Shown here piece by piece: positions 35,176-42,592 of a stretch of DNA of 64,000 bases. The stretch lies in assembly GCF_019510245.1 (NCBI RefSeq), contig NZ_JAEKKT010000130.1:19536-83535 (forward strand). The letters run 5' to 3'. Position 1 is the first letter of the stretch, and each line of letters begins with the position of its first letter. Made by a program: the position numbers and the translations under genes. The DNA comes from Streptomyces sp. GTDB taxonomy: Bacteria; Actinomycetota; Actinomycetes; Streptomycetales; Streptomycetaceae. The notes below the pieces were generated by a model. That model was not told where the DNA came from and ran no database searches. It worked only from the letters and a program-made list of their open reading frames with translations.

Positions 35176-35619
35176 TTACCAGTCGTCGTCGGTCCCCGCG
35201 GGACGCGCGTGCATGCCGAGCTTGTGCTCCCCGCAGACCGGCCAGACCTGCCAGAGCAGCTCCACAACGGTCTCCTGCGCCGCGTCCGCGACCACCCTCA
35301 GCACCGTCATCTCGTCGTCCGGCTCCAGCGGATCGCCCTCCTCGGGGTCGTACGCGTTCACCTGGTTGCCCTGCCAACGGCCGTCGGGCATCGCCACGTG
35401 GACCCGCCCCCGGTCGATCCCACCCGGGGGCAGGCTCTCTCCCGGGTCGACCATCAGTATCAGCGGCTCCTGCCCCGGCACGGTCGCCGTCAGGTCGCGG
35501 TTGACCACGGAGAGCGCGGCCTCCAGCTTCGGCCACTCACCGGGCTCGGCCGGCCTGGGCTTCGGGAGCCGCGGCCGGTCGTGGCCGGGACCGATGCGGG
35601 AGTACGAGAAGTAGTTCAC
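35176..35619 (-). CDS. Conserved-looking hypothetical protein
   Basis: A GTG-started protein of 147 residues with no signal peptide or membrane segment. It begins MNYFSYSRIGPGHDRPRLP, has a Pro-rich stretch and then an alternating alpha/beta pattern (LILMVDPGESLPPGGIDRGR; VVADAAQETVVELLWQVW) ending DDDW. The high share of acidic residues suggests a soluble cytoplasmic protein. I recognise no domain. It lies 43 bp after the ThrRS-like gene on the same strand, so they could share a transcript. Confidence 0.55.
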   Translation of the reverse strand: MNYFSYSRIGPGHDRPRLPKPRPAEPGEWPKLEAALSVVNRDLTATVPGQEPLILMVDPGESLPPGGIDRGRVHVAMPDGRWQGNQVNAYDPEEGDPLEPDDEMTVLRVVADAAQETVVELLWQVWPVCGEHKLGMHARPAGTDDDW

Positions 35620-35662
35620 CGGCGCATCGTTTCATCCGTGCCGTCCTGGTCGCGTTCGCCCA

Positions 35663-36616
35663 CTATGAGTCGGCGCCGTGCCACAGGTCGGTGCTGTGGC
35701 CGGCGACGAGGGCGCTGACACCGGTCAGGACGTCGCCGGCCGGCCGCGGGTCGAGCCGGCGTCCGTCCCGCAGGCGCAGTGCGACGAGGTCGTCGGCGGC
35801 TTCCCTGGCGCCGATGACGGCCTGGTAGGGCAGGTCGAACTCCTCGGGCTGGTGGAAGTCGGCCTGGACGGTGGACAGGGTGGACTCCCGGCCGGCTCCG
35901 TCGGTGACCTGGACGTCGATCTTGGGGCCGTAGAACGCGGCCTCCCCCTCGGCCGCCTCGTAGGGCAGGCCGCAACGGTCGAGGACGTCGGTCAGCAGGG
36001 CGATGGACCGTCGCCACTTCTCGGGCGCGGCCACGTACTTGCCGCCGGGGCCCGGGAGGGAGAGCCGGTAGCGGGTCGCGGTGATGCCGAGCGCCTGGTA
36101 GGCCCGGCGGATCATTTCCAGCGCCGCCTGCGCCTCGCCGGCGACCTGGTCCAGGGTGCAGAAGATGTGCGCGTCGTTGAGCTGGATGGCCCGGACCCGG
36201 GTCAGCCCGCCGAGCACACCGGAGAGCTCGGCACGGTACATGCCGCCGAGCTCGGCCATCCGCAGGGGCAGTTCGCGGTAGCTCTGGGAACGGGAACGGT
36301 AGATCACCGCATGGTGAGGACAGAGACTCGGCCGCAGGACGACCTGATCACCGCCGAGTTCCATCGGCGGGAACATGTCGTCGCCGTAGTGCGCCCAGTG
36401 CCCGGAGATCTCGTACAGCTCCCGCTTGCCGAGCACCGGCGAGTACACGTGCCGGTAGCCCGCTCGCCGCTCGGCGGCGCGGATGTACTCCTCCAGGGTG
36501 TGCCGCACGACGGCGCCGTCGGGCAGCCAGTACGGCAGGCCCGCGCCGATCAGCGGGTCGGTGTCGAACAGGTTCAGTTCCCGGCCGAGGCTGCGGTGGT
36601 CGTGCACGGTGGTCAT
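35663..36616 (-). CDS. Truncated class II threonyl-tRNA synthetase-like protein
   Basis: A protein of 317 residues, about half the usual ThrRS length. It has no N-terminal TGS or editing domain. The catalytic core is clear: motif 2 RMAELGGMYRAELSGVLGGL, then IQLNDAHIFC, and YGPKIDVQVTDGAGRESTLS with the catalytic lysine region. After HQPEEFDL, where motif 3 should follow, the sequence jumps to PYQAVIGAREAADDLVALRLRDG, which matches the end of the anticodon-binding domain. So motif 3 and most of that domain are missing without a frameshift. It cannot be a normal synthetase. The ATG has GAGGGAG before it. Its leader carries an attenuator-like arrangement. Confidence 0.75.
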   Translation of the reverse strand: MTTVHDHRSLGRELNLFDTDPLIGAGLPYWLPDGAVVRHTLEEYIRAAERRAGYRHVYSPVLGKRELYEISGHWAHYGDDMFPPMELGGDQVVLRPSLCPHHAVIYRSRSQSYRELPLRMAELGGMYRAELSGVLGGLTRVRAIQLNDAHIFCTLDQVAGEAQAALEMIRRAYQALGITATRYRLSLPGPGGKYVAAPEKWRRSIALLTDVLDRCGLPYEAAEGEAAFYGPKIDVQVTDGAGRESTLSTVQADFHQPEEFDLPYQAVIGAREAADDLVALRLRDGRRLDPRPAGDVLTGVSALVAGHSTDLWHGADS

Positions 36617-36619
36617 CGG

Positions 36620-36651
36620 GGTCTCCCTCGCTGGTGGCGGAGCAGGAGACC
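36620..36651 (-). promoter_or_regulatory. Hairpin that can hide the ribosome site of the ThrRS-like gene
   Basis: On the minus strand GGTCTCC (36651-36645) is complementary to GGAGACC (36626-36620), which overlaps the ribosome-binding sequence GAGGGAG just before the ATG at 36616. Formation would block translation initiation. Confidence 0.45.
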
Positions 36652-36661
36652 GGGCCTGTGA

Positions 36662-36693
36662 CGAAGCCCCGGGGCACCTGCCCGGGGGCTTCG
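36662..36693 (-). terminator. Attenuator-like terminator in the leader of the ThrRS-like gene
   Basis: Fifteen-base arms (36662-36676 and 36679-36693) pair with one mismatch around a 2-nt loop. The hairpin lies between a short peptide frame and the ThrRS-like start, 46 bp upstream of the latter. No other gene ends here, so a terminator inside this leader suggests transcriptional attenuation. Confidence 0.6.
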
Positions 36694-36707
36694 CATCAGG
36701 TCGTCTA

Positions 36708-36758
36708 TCAGCGCGCCGGGACACTCTCCAACGTCGTCATCATGGCAGCGCGCTTCAT
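36708..36758 (-). CDS. Candidate leader peptide with tandem Thr codons
   Basis: A 16-residue frame, MKRAAMMTTLESVPAR, ends 15 bp before the terminator hairpin at 36662-36693. Two adjacent ACG threonine codons lie just after the double ATG, apt for a gene related to threonyl-tRNA synthetase. A -10-like TACGGT lies a few bases upstream, so the peptide could be translated from a nearly leaderless transcript. There is no good ribosome site. T-box motifs were looked for and not found. Confidence 0.45.
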   Translation of the reverse strand: MKRAAMMTTLESVPAR

Positions 36759-37145
36759 GCCGGTCACCGTAGCAAGGGCCCCCGGGAATCCGCCGCTCAT
36801 TTACGGAGCCCGTGCCGGCTGCCGTCGGCACACGGCGAACCCCCGCGAAAATCACGTGCCTCGATCGGGCGCGCCTCCCTACGCGGCCCCTCATGGACAG
36901 CGCCTTGACCGAGAGGAGGGCGCGCATCCGCTGGACGAAGCGGGGGGATCCGCCCGGAGGGCGAGGCGGCGCTGCGGGACGTCCTCACCCGCCGCGATCC
37001 TGCTCACCCCGGCCACCCGCTGCGACGTCGGAAGCGTGTTCGCCACCGGCGAGTCCTACACCCGACCCGCACACCACAAGATGGGACTGAAGCATCGGGG
37101 AACGACCGACGATGGCCGTGATCATCGGCACGGAATAAGCTGCTG
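36759..37145. other. 387-bp stretch with no supported gene
   Basis: Frames are open on both strands because of GC content, but none has a ribosome site, a consistent codon pattern or recognisable protein features. The part at 36790-36880 is slightly AT-richer and should contain the promoter for the leader peptide and the ThrRS-like gene. The rest may be decayed sequence like the pseudogene beside it. Confidence 0.4.
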
Positions 37146-37709
37146 TCAGCCGATGTCCCAAGACGCCAGAATCGTGTTGCAATGCAAGCAGCGGAACAGG
37201 TAGGCGGTCGGCTCGCCAATCCGGTCCAATCCCCACAAGAACTATTCGGTTTCTGCTGGCGCCCAGCCGTCACGCTGGTGATCTTTTCGGAGCATGGGGA
37301 GGACCTCTGGGTGGGCCTCAAGCTCGCGATACCCGGCAGGACCGAGGAAGGCCGCGCCATCGCCGCAGTGGTACAGCCAGGACTCTTGCTGCCAACCGGA
37401 AAAGCCGGGAGTGCGTCAGGTGATCTCTTCTACGACAGACAGAGGCACCTCGTCGGGCACGTCAACGGCATCGCTGAACATCGCAGCCATGTCGGGTTCC
37501 TTATCGCCTCCTCCCGGAATGCTCAGGGCACGTGACGCTGCCCCGGAGTGGATGCAGTGAAGGCAGAGGGAGTCAGGTTGCCGACCGTAGACAGGGCCTC
37601 GATAGCGGATGCGTCGCTCCATGCCACAGACACTGCAGACATGGTCGGTGCGCAGCGCGGACCCGGAAGCCAGCGGATCAGGGTGATATCGAAAAGTCGG
37701 CTCTGCCAC
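37146..37709 (-). pseudogene. CbrC-family (UPF0167) gene with two in-frame stop codons
   Basis: Read from a GTG at 37709, the frame gives a full CbrC-like protein of 187 residues. It includes FRYHPDPLASGS, the cysteine pairs CSVCG and CLHC, RTPGFSGWQQESWLYHCGDG, and the C-terminal AYLFRCLHCNTILASWD. Two stops interrupt it without any frameshift: TGA at codon 98 (37416-37418), between EEIT and RTPGF, and TAG at codon 156 (37242-37244), before FLWGLDRIGEP. The first could come from CGA and the second from TAC or TAT by single changes. CbrC in E. coli is linked to colicin E2 tolerance; function is unknown. The gene looks recently dead. Confidence 0.75.
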
Positions 37710-37759
37710 GGGATCATTGTCGAAGCAGGTGATCGCCTGCTGCGGCGCGGTTGGCGGAC

Positions 37760-37891
37760 TCAACGCGTGGCCGTCACGACATGTCCCAGTACGGCAAGGC
37801 CGATTCCTACGGTGAGGAGCGAGGGCGAGTGCACGTTCCAGCTGACCAGCATCAGTAGGGCCCCTGCTCCCCACAGTCTCGGCTGCCGCAC
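37760..37891 (-). CDS. Possible small membrane peptide
   Basis: A GTG-started frame of 43 residues, VRQPRLWGAGALLMLVSWNV then SLLTVGIGLAVLGHVVTATR, with two short hydrophobic stretches. It might be the tail of a longer broken membrane gene, because hydrophobic sequence continues upstream in frame without a start. It lies just upstream of the CbrC pseudogene in the 290-bp gap 37710-37999. Nothing else is evident in that gap. Confidence 0.25.
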   Translation of the reverse strand: MRQPRLWGAGALLMLVSWNVHSPSLLTVGIGLAVLGHVVTATR

Positions 37892-37999
37892 ATCGAGGCC
37901 AGCACGCCAACGATGAACAACCCATCCCCCTGATCCTACTGGCGGCTGTTGGCCAGGAGTTCACCCCTGGCCGTTGAACAACAAGCTGAGAGAAACGGC

Positions 38000-38281
38000 T
38001 CAGTCCACGACCTGGGGATCACGGAAGTAGTACACGACGGTCACACCCATACCCGGTGTGTGCGTGTACACGACCGTGATCGCCTCTGCCGAGTCCCGGG
38101 CGAGCGGGGTAGTGTACGTGTATTCCAGGGACGGAGGCCGCCACCCGGGGATCTCACGACCGGTCGCCGGGTCCCGGGCGATGGCGGCGAGCGCCTCCCG
38201 GACCACGTCCTGCTCCCCCTCCGTCAGGTCACCGAACGCCTTCCTCGCAGGCTCGGCCTCCTCCAACGGGACTTCGTTCAC
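38000..38281 (-). CDS. Small protein, RelE/ParE toxin-like
   Basis: A protein of 93 residues: helical first half (AFGDLTEGEQDVVREALAAI), then beta strands ending AITVVYTHTPGMGVTVVYYF, the general layout of RelE/ParE-fold toxins. No catalytic residues can be confirmed. Its ATG overlaps the stop of the upstream DUF6247-like gene by 4 bp (ATGA), so the two are translated together, as toxin/antitoxin pairs are. The assignment as toxin is inferred from size, fold pattern and partner. Confidence 0.5.
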   Translation of the reverse strand: MNEVPLEEAEPARKAFGDLTEGEQDVVREALAAIARDPATGREIPGWRPPSLEYTYTTPLARDSAEAITVVYTHTPGMGVTVVYYFRDPQVVD

Positions 38282-38553
38282 CCTCCGCCGCCTTCGACTC
38301 GCGCGTCTTCGAGAGCCGTCATGATCTCGGCCGAGTTCCTGATCAACACCCGGTGCCGGTAAGCCCGGACCACGGCCGCGGCACCGGCGAAGTCATTGGT
38401 CGGGGAAGCTCCTATGGCGGCCGCCAGCTCCGCTTCGAAGCGCTCGCGATCACCCGGGAAGCCATAGCGGCTGAGCGCGCTGCGCAGGTCGTCCACGGTC
38501 CGGATCTCCGGGAGGGGCATCGCTCCCCAGCCATGCTCGGGCTGTGCGCTCAT
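38278..38553 (-). CDS. DUF6247-like small protein, antitoxin candidate
   Basis: A protein of 91 residues containing IRTVDDLRSALSRYGFPGDR, FEAELAAAIGAS and VVRAYRHRVLI, which I associate with the DUF6247 group of small Streptomyces proteins. The ATG at 38553 is chosen because AGGAG lies 6 bp upstream; an in-frame ATG 24 bp earlier is weaker. It comes before and overlaps the toxin-like gene. A role as cognate antitoxin is inferred from this arrangement. Confidence 0.5.
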   Translation of the reverse strand: MSAQPEHGWGAMPLPEIRTVDDLRSALSRYGFPGDRERFEAELAAAIGASPTNDFAGAAAVVRAYRHRVLIRNSAEIMTALEDARVEGGGG

Positions 38554-38603
38554 GATCAGCTCCTGAGGGACGGACATCGCACCAGCTCCCAGTATGGCCC
38601 TGG

Positions 38604-39043
38604 TCACCACGCCACCGCCCCGGCTCCGCACTCGGCCCACATCAGCTTGCCACCCTTCGACGTGCCCAGCTCGCGGAACACCGACGCGCCCCAGGAGTCC
38701 GCGCGGGCCCGCACCAGGGGCAGGCCGCGGCCATGCTCGGCGTCGGGTGGGGTGGCGGGGCGGGGGCGGTCGAGAAGCCGGGCGGGACGTGCGGGTCCGT
38801 GTCCCATACCGTCACGCGGAGGCGGCCGTGGTCGGCGGCGCGGAGCCGGAGGGCGTACGGCCCCTTCGTGTGGCAGTGCGCGTTGGCCAGGAGTTCCGCT
38901 GCCACGAGTTCCGCGGTGGGGGTCAGCTCCGGCGTCCCGTGTGCGGCGAGGATCAGTCTCAGGGTGCCCCGCGCGATACCCGGTGCGCGTGGATCGTGCG
39001 GAAGCTGCAGGGTGTACGCCCAGGACGGGGATACGGTGGCCAT
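38604..39043 (-). pseudogene. Frameshifted HATPase_c anti-sigma-type kinase
   Basis: From the ATG at 39043 the frame reads a GHKL ATPase like RsbW: ELVAAELLANAHCHTKGP (N box) and VTVWDTDPHVPPGF. After that, within the C-rich run near 38745-38765, the expected continuation DAEHGRGLPLVRARADSWGA and GGKLMWAEC appears in another frame, which ends at 38604. In the first frame the product has a nonsense tail of about 35 residues and ends at 38642. A single-base indel explains this. Without the GRGL ATP-lid the protein should be inactive. Genes like this normally sit beside XRE/DUF397 pairs, as here. Confidence 0.7.
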
Positions 39044-39244
39044 GGGAAGTCTCCGGTCGCAGAGGGGGGTTCGACAGGTGCCTGGTGTCTGTGCCGTGGC
39101 GTCCCACGGTGCGCTTCCAGGCGGGGCGCCTGAGACGAAGATAGGGGCTTCGCAAAGCAGCTTTGCGGGCTTTCGAAGGATCTCGGCCTCATCTCCCTCG
39201 TGTGAGTGACAAGCTCGCTGTACGTCCGCTAGGAGGAAGCACTC

Positions 39245-40099
39245 ATGACGCCACGGCCCGCGCCGACGGCCCGACGCGTCCGGCTAGCCACCGAGCTGCG
39301 CAAACTCCGGGAGCGGGCCGGCCTGACCTCGACCGAGGCGGCCCAGATGCTCGGTACCAGCTCGGGTCAACTCAGCAATGTGGAGTCCGCCAGGTTCGGA
39401 GTGAGTCCTGACCGCGTCCGGGCCATGGCCAACCTCTACTCATGCACGAACCAGCCCTACGTCGACGCCCTCGCCGACATGGCCGCGGAGAAGACACGCG
39501 GCTGGTGGTGGGAGACGTACCGCGAGGTGCTTCCCTCCGGACTACTCACCCTCGCCGAACTGGAACACCACGCGACAGCTGTCCGTACGGCCTTCACGGC
39601 TCACATCCCGGGCATGCTCCAGACCGCCGAGCACGCCCGGGAGATCTTCAGCAAGGCGATCCCGGCTCCCACCCCACCGGAAGTCGAGCACCGCGTCTCG
39701 CACCGCATCAAGCGCCAGGACGTGGTGTTCCGTGAGAACCCGAATTCGTACAGCACCGTCATCCACGAAGCCGCCCTGCACATGCGGGTGGGCGGCCGGA
39801 AGGTGGCCCGCGACCAGCTCAGGCACCTGATCAGCATGAGTCTGCGGGATCACATCACCCTGCGGGTACTTCCCTTCGACGTCGGAGCCTTCCCGGGATC
39901 AGGCCAGTCCATCAACTACCTGTGCGGGCCCGTGGCGGAGCTGGACACCGTACAACTCGACCAGTTCCACGGCCCCGTGCTTCTTGACGCCGAGGCGCAC
40001 CTGGGGAAGTACCGGCGCCTCCTGGACGTCGTCGAAGCCATGGCCCTCAGCCCTGAGAAGTCCCGCGACCTGATGTACGCCATCATCCAGAACATGTGA
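39245..40099 (+). CDS. XRE-family regulator with DUF5753 domain
   Basis: A protein of 284 residues. The helix-turn-helix is LATELRKLRERAGLTSTEAA followed by LGTSSGQLSNVESARFG (about 12-57). The DUF5753 part starts near 95 with HIPGMLQTAEHAREIF and contains VLPFDVGAFPGSG. AGGAGG lies 6 bp before the ATG. The DUF397 partner starts 9 bp after its stop, and the frameshifted anti-sigma-type ATPase is divergent upstream, so this is the classic three-gene set. The spacer 39044-39244 probably holds both promoters. Confidence 0.92.
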   Translation: MTPRPAPTARRVRLATELRKLRERAGLTSTEAAQMLGTSSGQLSNVESARFGVSPDRVRAMANLYSCTNQPYVDALADMAAEKTRGWWWETYREVLPSGLLTLAELEHHATAVRTAFTAHIPGMLQTAEHAREIFSKAIPAPTPPEVEHRVSHRIKRQDVVFRENPNSYSTVIHEAALHMRVGGRKVARDQLRHLISMSLRDHITLRVLPFDVGAFPGSGQSINYLCGPVAELDTVQLDQFHGPVLLDAEAHLGKYRRLLDVVEAMALSPEKSRDLMYAIIQNM

Positions 40100-40108
40100 G
40101 GAGTCAGC

Positions 40109-40291
40109 ATGCCCACACACCCTTGGCGGAAGTCGTCCTACTGCCAAGAAGGAGAGGCCTGCGTCCACATATCCAACGGCCCCGCCCTCGTCCGCATAGC
40201 CGACGCCGACCCGCCCCGGAACGTCCTCACCGTCGGTGCCAAGGCCTTCGACGGCCTTCTCCACATGCTGAAGTCATCCGACGGACGGTGA
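40109..40291 (+). CDS. DUF397 protein
   Basis: A 60-residue protein with W-KSSY near the start, CVHI, and a shortened end in which the usual VRDS is replaced by VRIADADP. It follows the XRE gene by 9 bp and GAGG precedes the ATG, so the two are one operon. A strong terminator follows at once. It is the second such pair in this window after 1760-3033, but here DUF397 is downstream with tight coupling. Confidence 0.88.
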   Translation: MPTHPWRKSSYCQEGEACVHISNGPALVRIADADPPRNVLTVGAKAFDGLLHMLKSSDGR

Positions 40292-40328
40292 CCCCGCAGG
40301 CCGCCGAAAACGACGGCGGCCTGCGGGG
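40292..40328. terminator. Bidirectional terminator
   Basis: CCCCGCAGGCCGCCG (40292-40306) pairs perfectly with its complement at 40314-40328 around a 7-nt loop containing AAAA. It sits in the 52-bp space between the DUF397 gene and the convergent phosphatase gene and can serve both. Confidence 0.85.
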
Positions 40329-40343
40329 CGCCCCCCTGCGTGG

Positions 40344-41993
40344 TCAGCGCACCGGCAGGGACCGGGTGTGCTCGATGCGGACGGCGTCCAGGTCCCGCGG
40401 GTTCAGGCCGAGCAGCCGCAGCATCGTCGGCGCGATCTGCGTGGTCCGCACCGGGGCGTTGACGCGCACGGCGTGCGGGGTGCCGGCGCCGTAGACGACG
40501 AGCGGCACGTCGCGGTCGTCGGCGGCTGCTCCGCCGTGCTCCGCGATCTTGCCCTTGCCGCCGGTGTAGACCACGCCGTACTGGCTGATGCCGAACACGT
40601 CGGGCACGCGCGAGTCGCCGGGCCGGGCGTGGAAGTACCGGGCGGCCTCCGTACCGGCGTACACGGTCTTCAGGCCGCTCGCCGTGAACGTCTTGGCGGC
40701 TCCGTCGATGCCGTTGCCGGTGCCGGACCGGGCGAGCAGGTAGGCCTTGGCGAACTCGGTGGCGGCCTGGGAACGGTCGTTGAGCCACAGCAGCATGGCG
40801 TCGTCGTCCACGGCGTGGGCGACCAGGTCACCGGCGCCGGGGTGGGCGGCCTTCCAGGCGGCGTTGAGCCCGTCGAGCAGCGGCCCGTCGTCGATGCGGG
40901 TCAGTGCCTTCGGGTCGGTGGGCGACTGGCCGTGCTTGGCGGACAGGATGACGGTCGTGCTGCCGTCGAGGCCCCGCTTGTGGATCTCGTCGAGGAACGC
41001 CCCGACCTCCTGGTCGACGAAGTCGAGGTTCTTCGCGAGCAGCGGGCCGGGGGTGCCGGGCGTGGTGTAACCGCCCGTCAGGCCGTCGGAGACCGGCAGC
41101 TTCTGGGCGGTGGACACGGACTGGAAGTTCATCCCGAAGACCGCCGGGACGCCGGTCCTGTGGGTGCCGCTGTGGTCGTGTCCGTCGATCTCGTTGAGGA
41201 CCGCCTTCACCTTGTACGCGTCGTACTGCTCGGTGGCCGCGTTGTCCTTCGTCCAGTCCTGGCCGGCCGGGTAGCCGATGGCCTGGCTGTTGATCTCGGG
41301 CGCGAACAGGTCCTGGATGCCGTCGCCGGACGGCCCGTCGAGGATCTCGTAGGCGACGTGCTTGTCCGACCACGCGGTGCGCAGCCCCGCCTTGCGGGCG
41401 ACGTCGAAGACCGTGTTCACCTTGAGGTAGGAGTGCGGGTAGACCGGCTTGCAGGTCTTCGGGTCGACGGGCAGCTTCGCCGGGTCGATGAGGCCGGCGG
41501 CGTCACCGGTCATGTTCAGGATGCTGCCGGGCAGGCCGGACAGGCCCTGGCCCGCGTCGATGGAGTTCTGGTCCTTGTCGAGGTCCTCGGTGAGGTCGAC
41601 CTCGGCGCCCGGCCTGACGCCCGCGCAGTCGGTGGTGCCGGCCGGGAGCAGGGCGTTGCTGTAGGTGTCGTCGTAGTAGACGCCCGTGACACCCGGGTCA
41701 CCGCCGGTCAACTGGCCCACCATGCCGGGGAAGGAGTCGGAGGGGACGGTGGTTCTGGCGTGGGTGTACTCCACACCGCCGCCGGCCAGGCGGGCGAGCG
41801 CGGAACGCGGGTGCCGGGCCACGTACCAGGCCAGGTCGGACTGGTGCAGGCCGTCGACCGACAGCAGCAGGACGTGCCGGGAGCGGGACGCGGGGGAGGC
41901 CCCGGCGGGACCTGCTGTCGCGGCGGTCAGACCGCCGACGGCGGCGAGCGCGGCGGCGGCCGCCGCGACGGGACGGAGGGGGTGTCGGAACAC
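40344..41993 (-). CDS. Secreted alkaline phosphatase-superfamily phosphodiesterase
   Basis: A protein of 549 residues. The GTG at 41993 is chosen because GAGGAG lies 7 bp upstream and it leads straight into a signal peptide (RPVAAAAAALAAVGGLTAAT, cut near AGAS). The mature enzyme begins VLLLSVDGLHQSD, with a metal-binding Asp. The nucleophile is probably the threonine in HARTTVPSDSFPGM, as in nucleotide pyrophosphatase/phosphodiesterases. Further metal ligands lie in SAKHGQSP and IAEHGG. It probably scavenges phosphate or nucleotides outside the cell. No PHO box was identified upstream. Confidence 0.85.
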   Translation of the reverse strand: MFRHPLRPVAAAAAALAAVGGLTAATAGPAGASPASRSRHVLLLSVDGLHQSDLAWYVARHPRSALARLAGGGVEYTHARTTVPSDSFPGMVGQLTGGDPGVTGVYYDDTYSNALLPAGTTDCAGVRPGAEVDLTEDLDKDQNSIDAGQGLSGLPGSILNMTGDAAGLIDPAKLPVDPKTCKPVYPHSYLKVNTVFDVARKAGLRTAWSDKHVAYEILDGPSGDGIQDLFAPEINSQAIGYPAGQDWTKDNAATEQYDAYKVKAVLNEIDGHDHSGTHRTGVPAVFGMNFQSVSTAQKLPVSDGLTGGYTTPGTPGPLLAKNLDFVDQEVGAFLDEIHKRGLDGSTTVILSAKHGQSPTDPKALTRIDDGPLLDGLNAAWKAAHPGAGDLVAHAVDDDAMLLWLNDRSQAATEFAKAYLLARSGTGNGIDGAAKTFTASGLKTVYAGTEAARYFHARPGDSRVPDVFGISQYGVVYTGGKGKIAEHGGAAADDRDVPLVVYGAGTPHAVRVNAPVRTTQIAPTMLRLLGLNPRDLDAVRIEHTRSLPVR

Positions 41994-42185
41994 AGTGGTT
42001 CTCCTCGAAACTGTGCGGAGCTCGTGACCCTGCGGGTGACGCACCGACATTCGAGAAGGAGAACGTGTACGGAACCGGACCTGCGTGCCCGATTCTGTCA
42101 AAGAACGTCATGTCGGCACGCAAAGCCCACCGCGCGGGATCACGCACTCCGACGACCTGCAGCCCACCTCGGAAACAGAGGAACC

Positions 42186-42572
42186 ATGTCCGACCGCAGA
42201 TTCCGGATCACCACCGCCTTCCAGCGGCACGTCGCCAACCCGCTGACCCGTCTCATGCCCTTCCAGACGCTGCTGGAGACCACGGGCCGGGTCTCGGGGC
42301 AGCCCCGCCGGACCCCGCTGGGCGGGAAGCGGGTGGGGGACTCGTTCTGGCTGGTGTCGGAGTTCGGGACGAAGTCCCAGTACGTGCGGAACATCCAGGC
42401 CGATCCGCGGGTGCGGGTGCGGATCGGCGGGCGGTGGCACCACGGCACCGCCCACCTGCTGCCCGACGACGACCCGGTCGCCCGCCTGCGCACCCTGCCC
42501 AAGGGCAACAGCATGGCCGTGAAGGCCCTGGGCACACGGCTCCTGACGATCCGGGTCGACCTCACCGACTGA
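42186..42572 (+). CDS. Deazaflavin (F420)-dependent nitroreductase family protein
   Basis: A split-barrel protein of 128 residues like mycobacterial Ddn. LLETTGRVSGQPRRTPL, FWLVSEFGTKSQYVRNI and NPRV-like DPRVRVRIGGRW are the F420-binding marks of the family. Such enzymes reduce quinones, nitro compounds and aflatoxin-like lactones with reduced F420. GAGGA lies 4 bp before the ATG. It is single, followed by repeat copy 3. With fbiC at 28.6 kb it shows that F420 is in use. Confidence 0.88.
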   Translation: MSDRRFRITTAFQRHVANPLTRLMPFQTLLETTGRVSGQPRRTPLGGKRVGDSFWLVSEFGTKSQYVRNIQADPRVRVRIGGRWHHGTAHLLPDDDPVARLRTLPKGNSMAVKALGTRLLTIRVDLTD

Positions 42573-42592
42573 ACGGGGGCACCCCGAACAGG

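Noticed and set aside
36620..36760. T-box riboswitch before the ThrRS-like gene
   Set aside because: The conserved T-box sequence that pairs with the tRNA acceptor end is absent. A leader peptide with Thr codons explains the region better.
36634..37203. A 189-codon plus-strand open frame over the ThrRS-like leader
   Set aside because: It has no recognisable protein features, runs through the terminator hairpin and has no ribosome site.
37416..37418. Selenocysteine at the in-frame TGA of the CbrC-like gene
   Set aside because: No selenocysteine insertion hairpin follows directly, a second stop (TAG) occurs downstream, and the position is not a family cysteine as far as I can judge.
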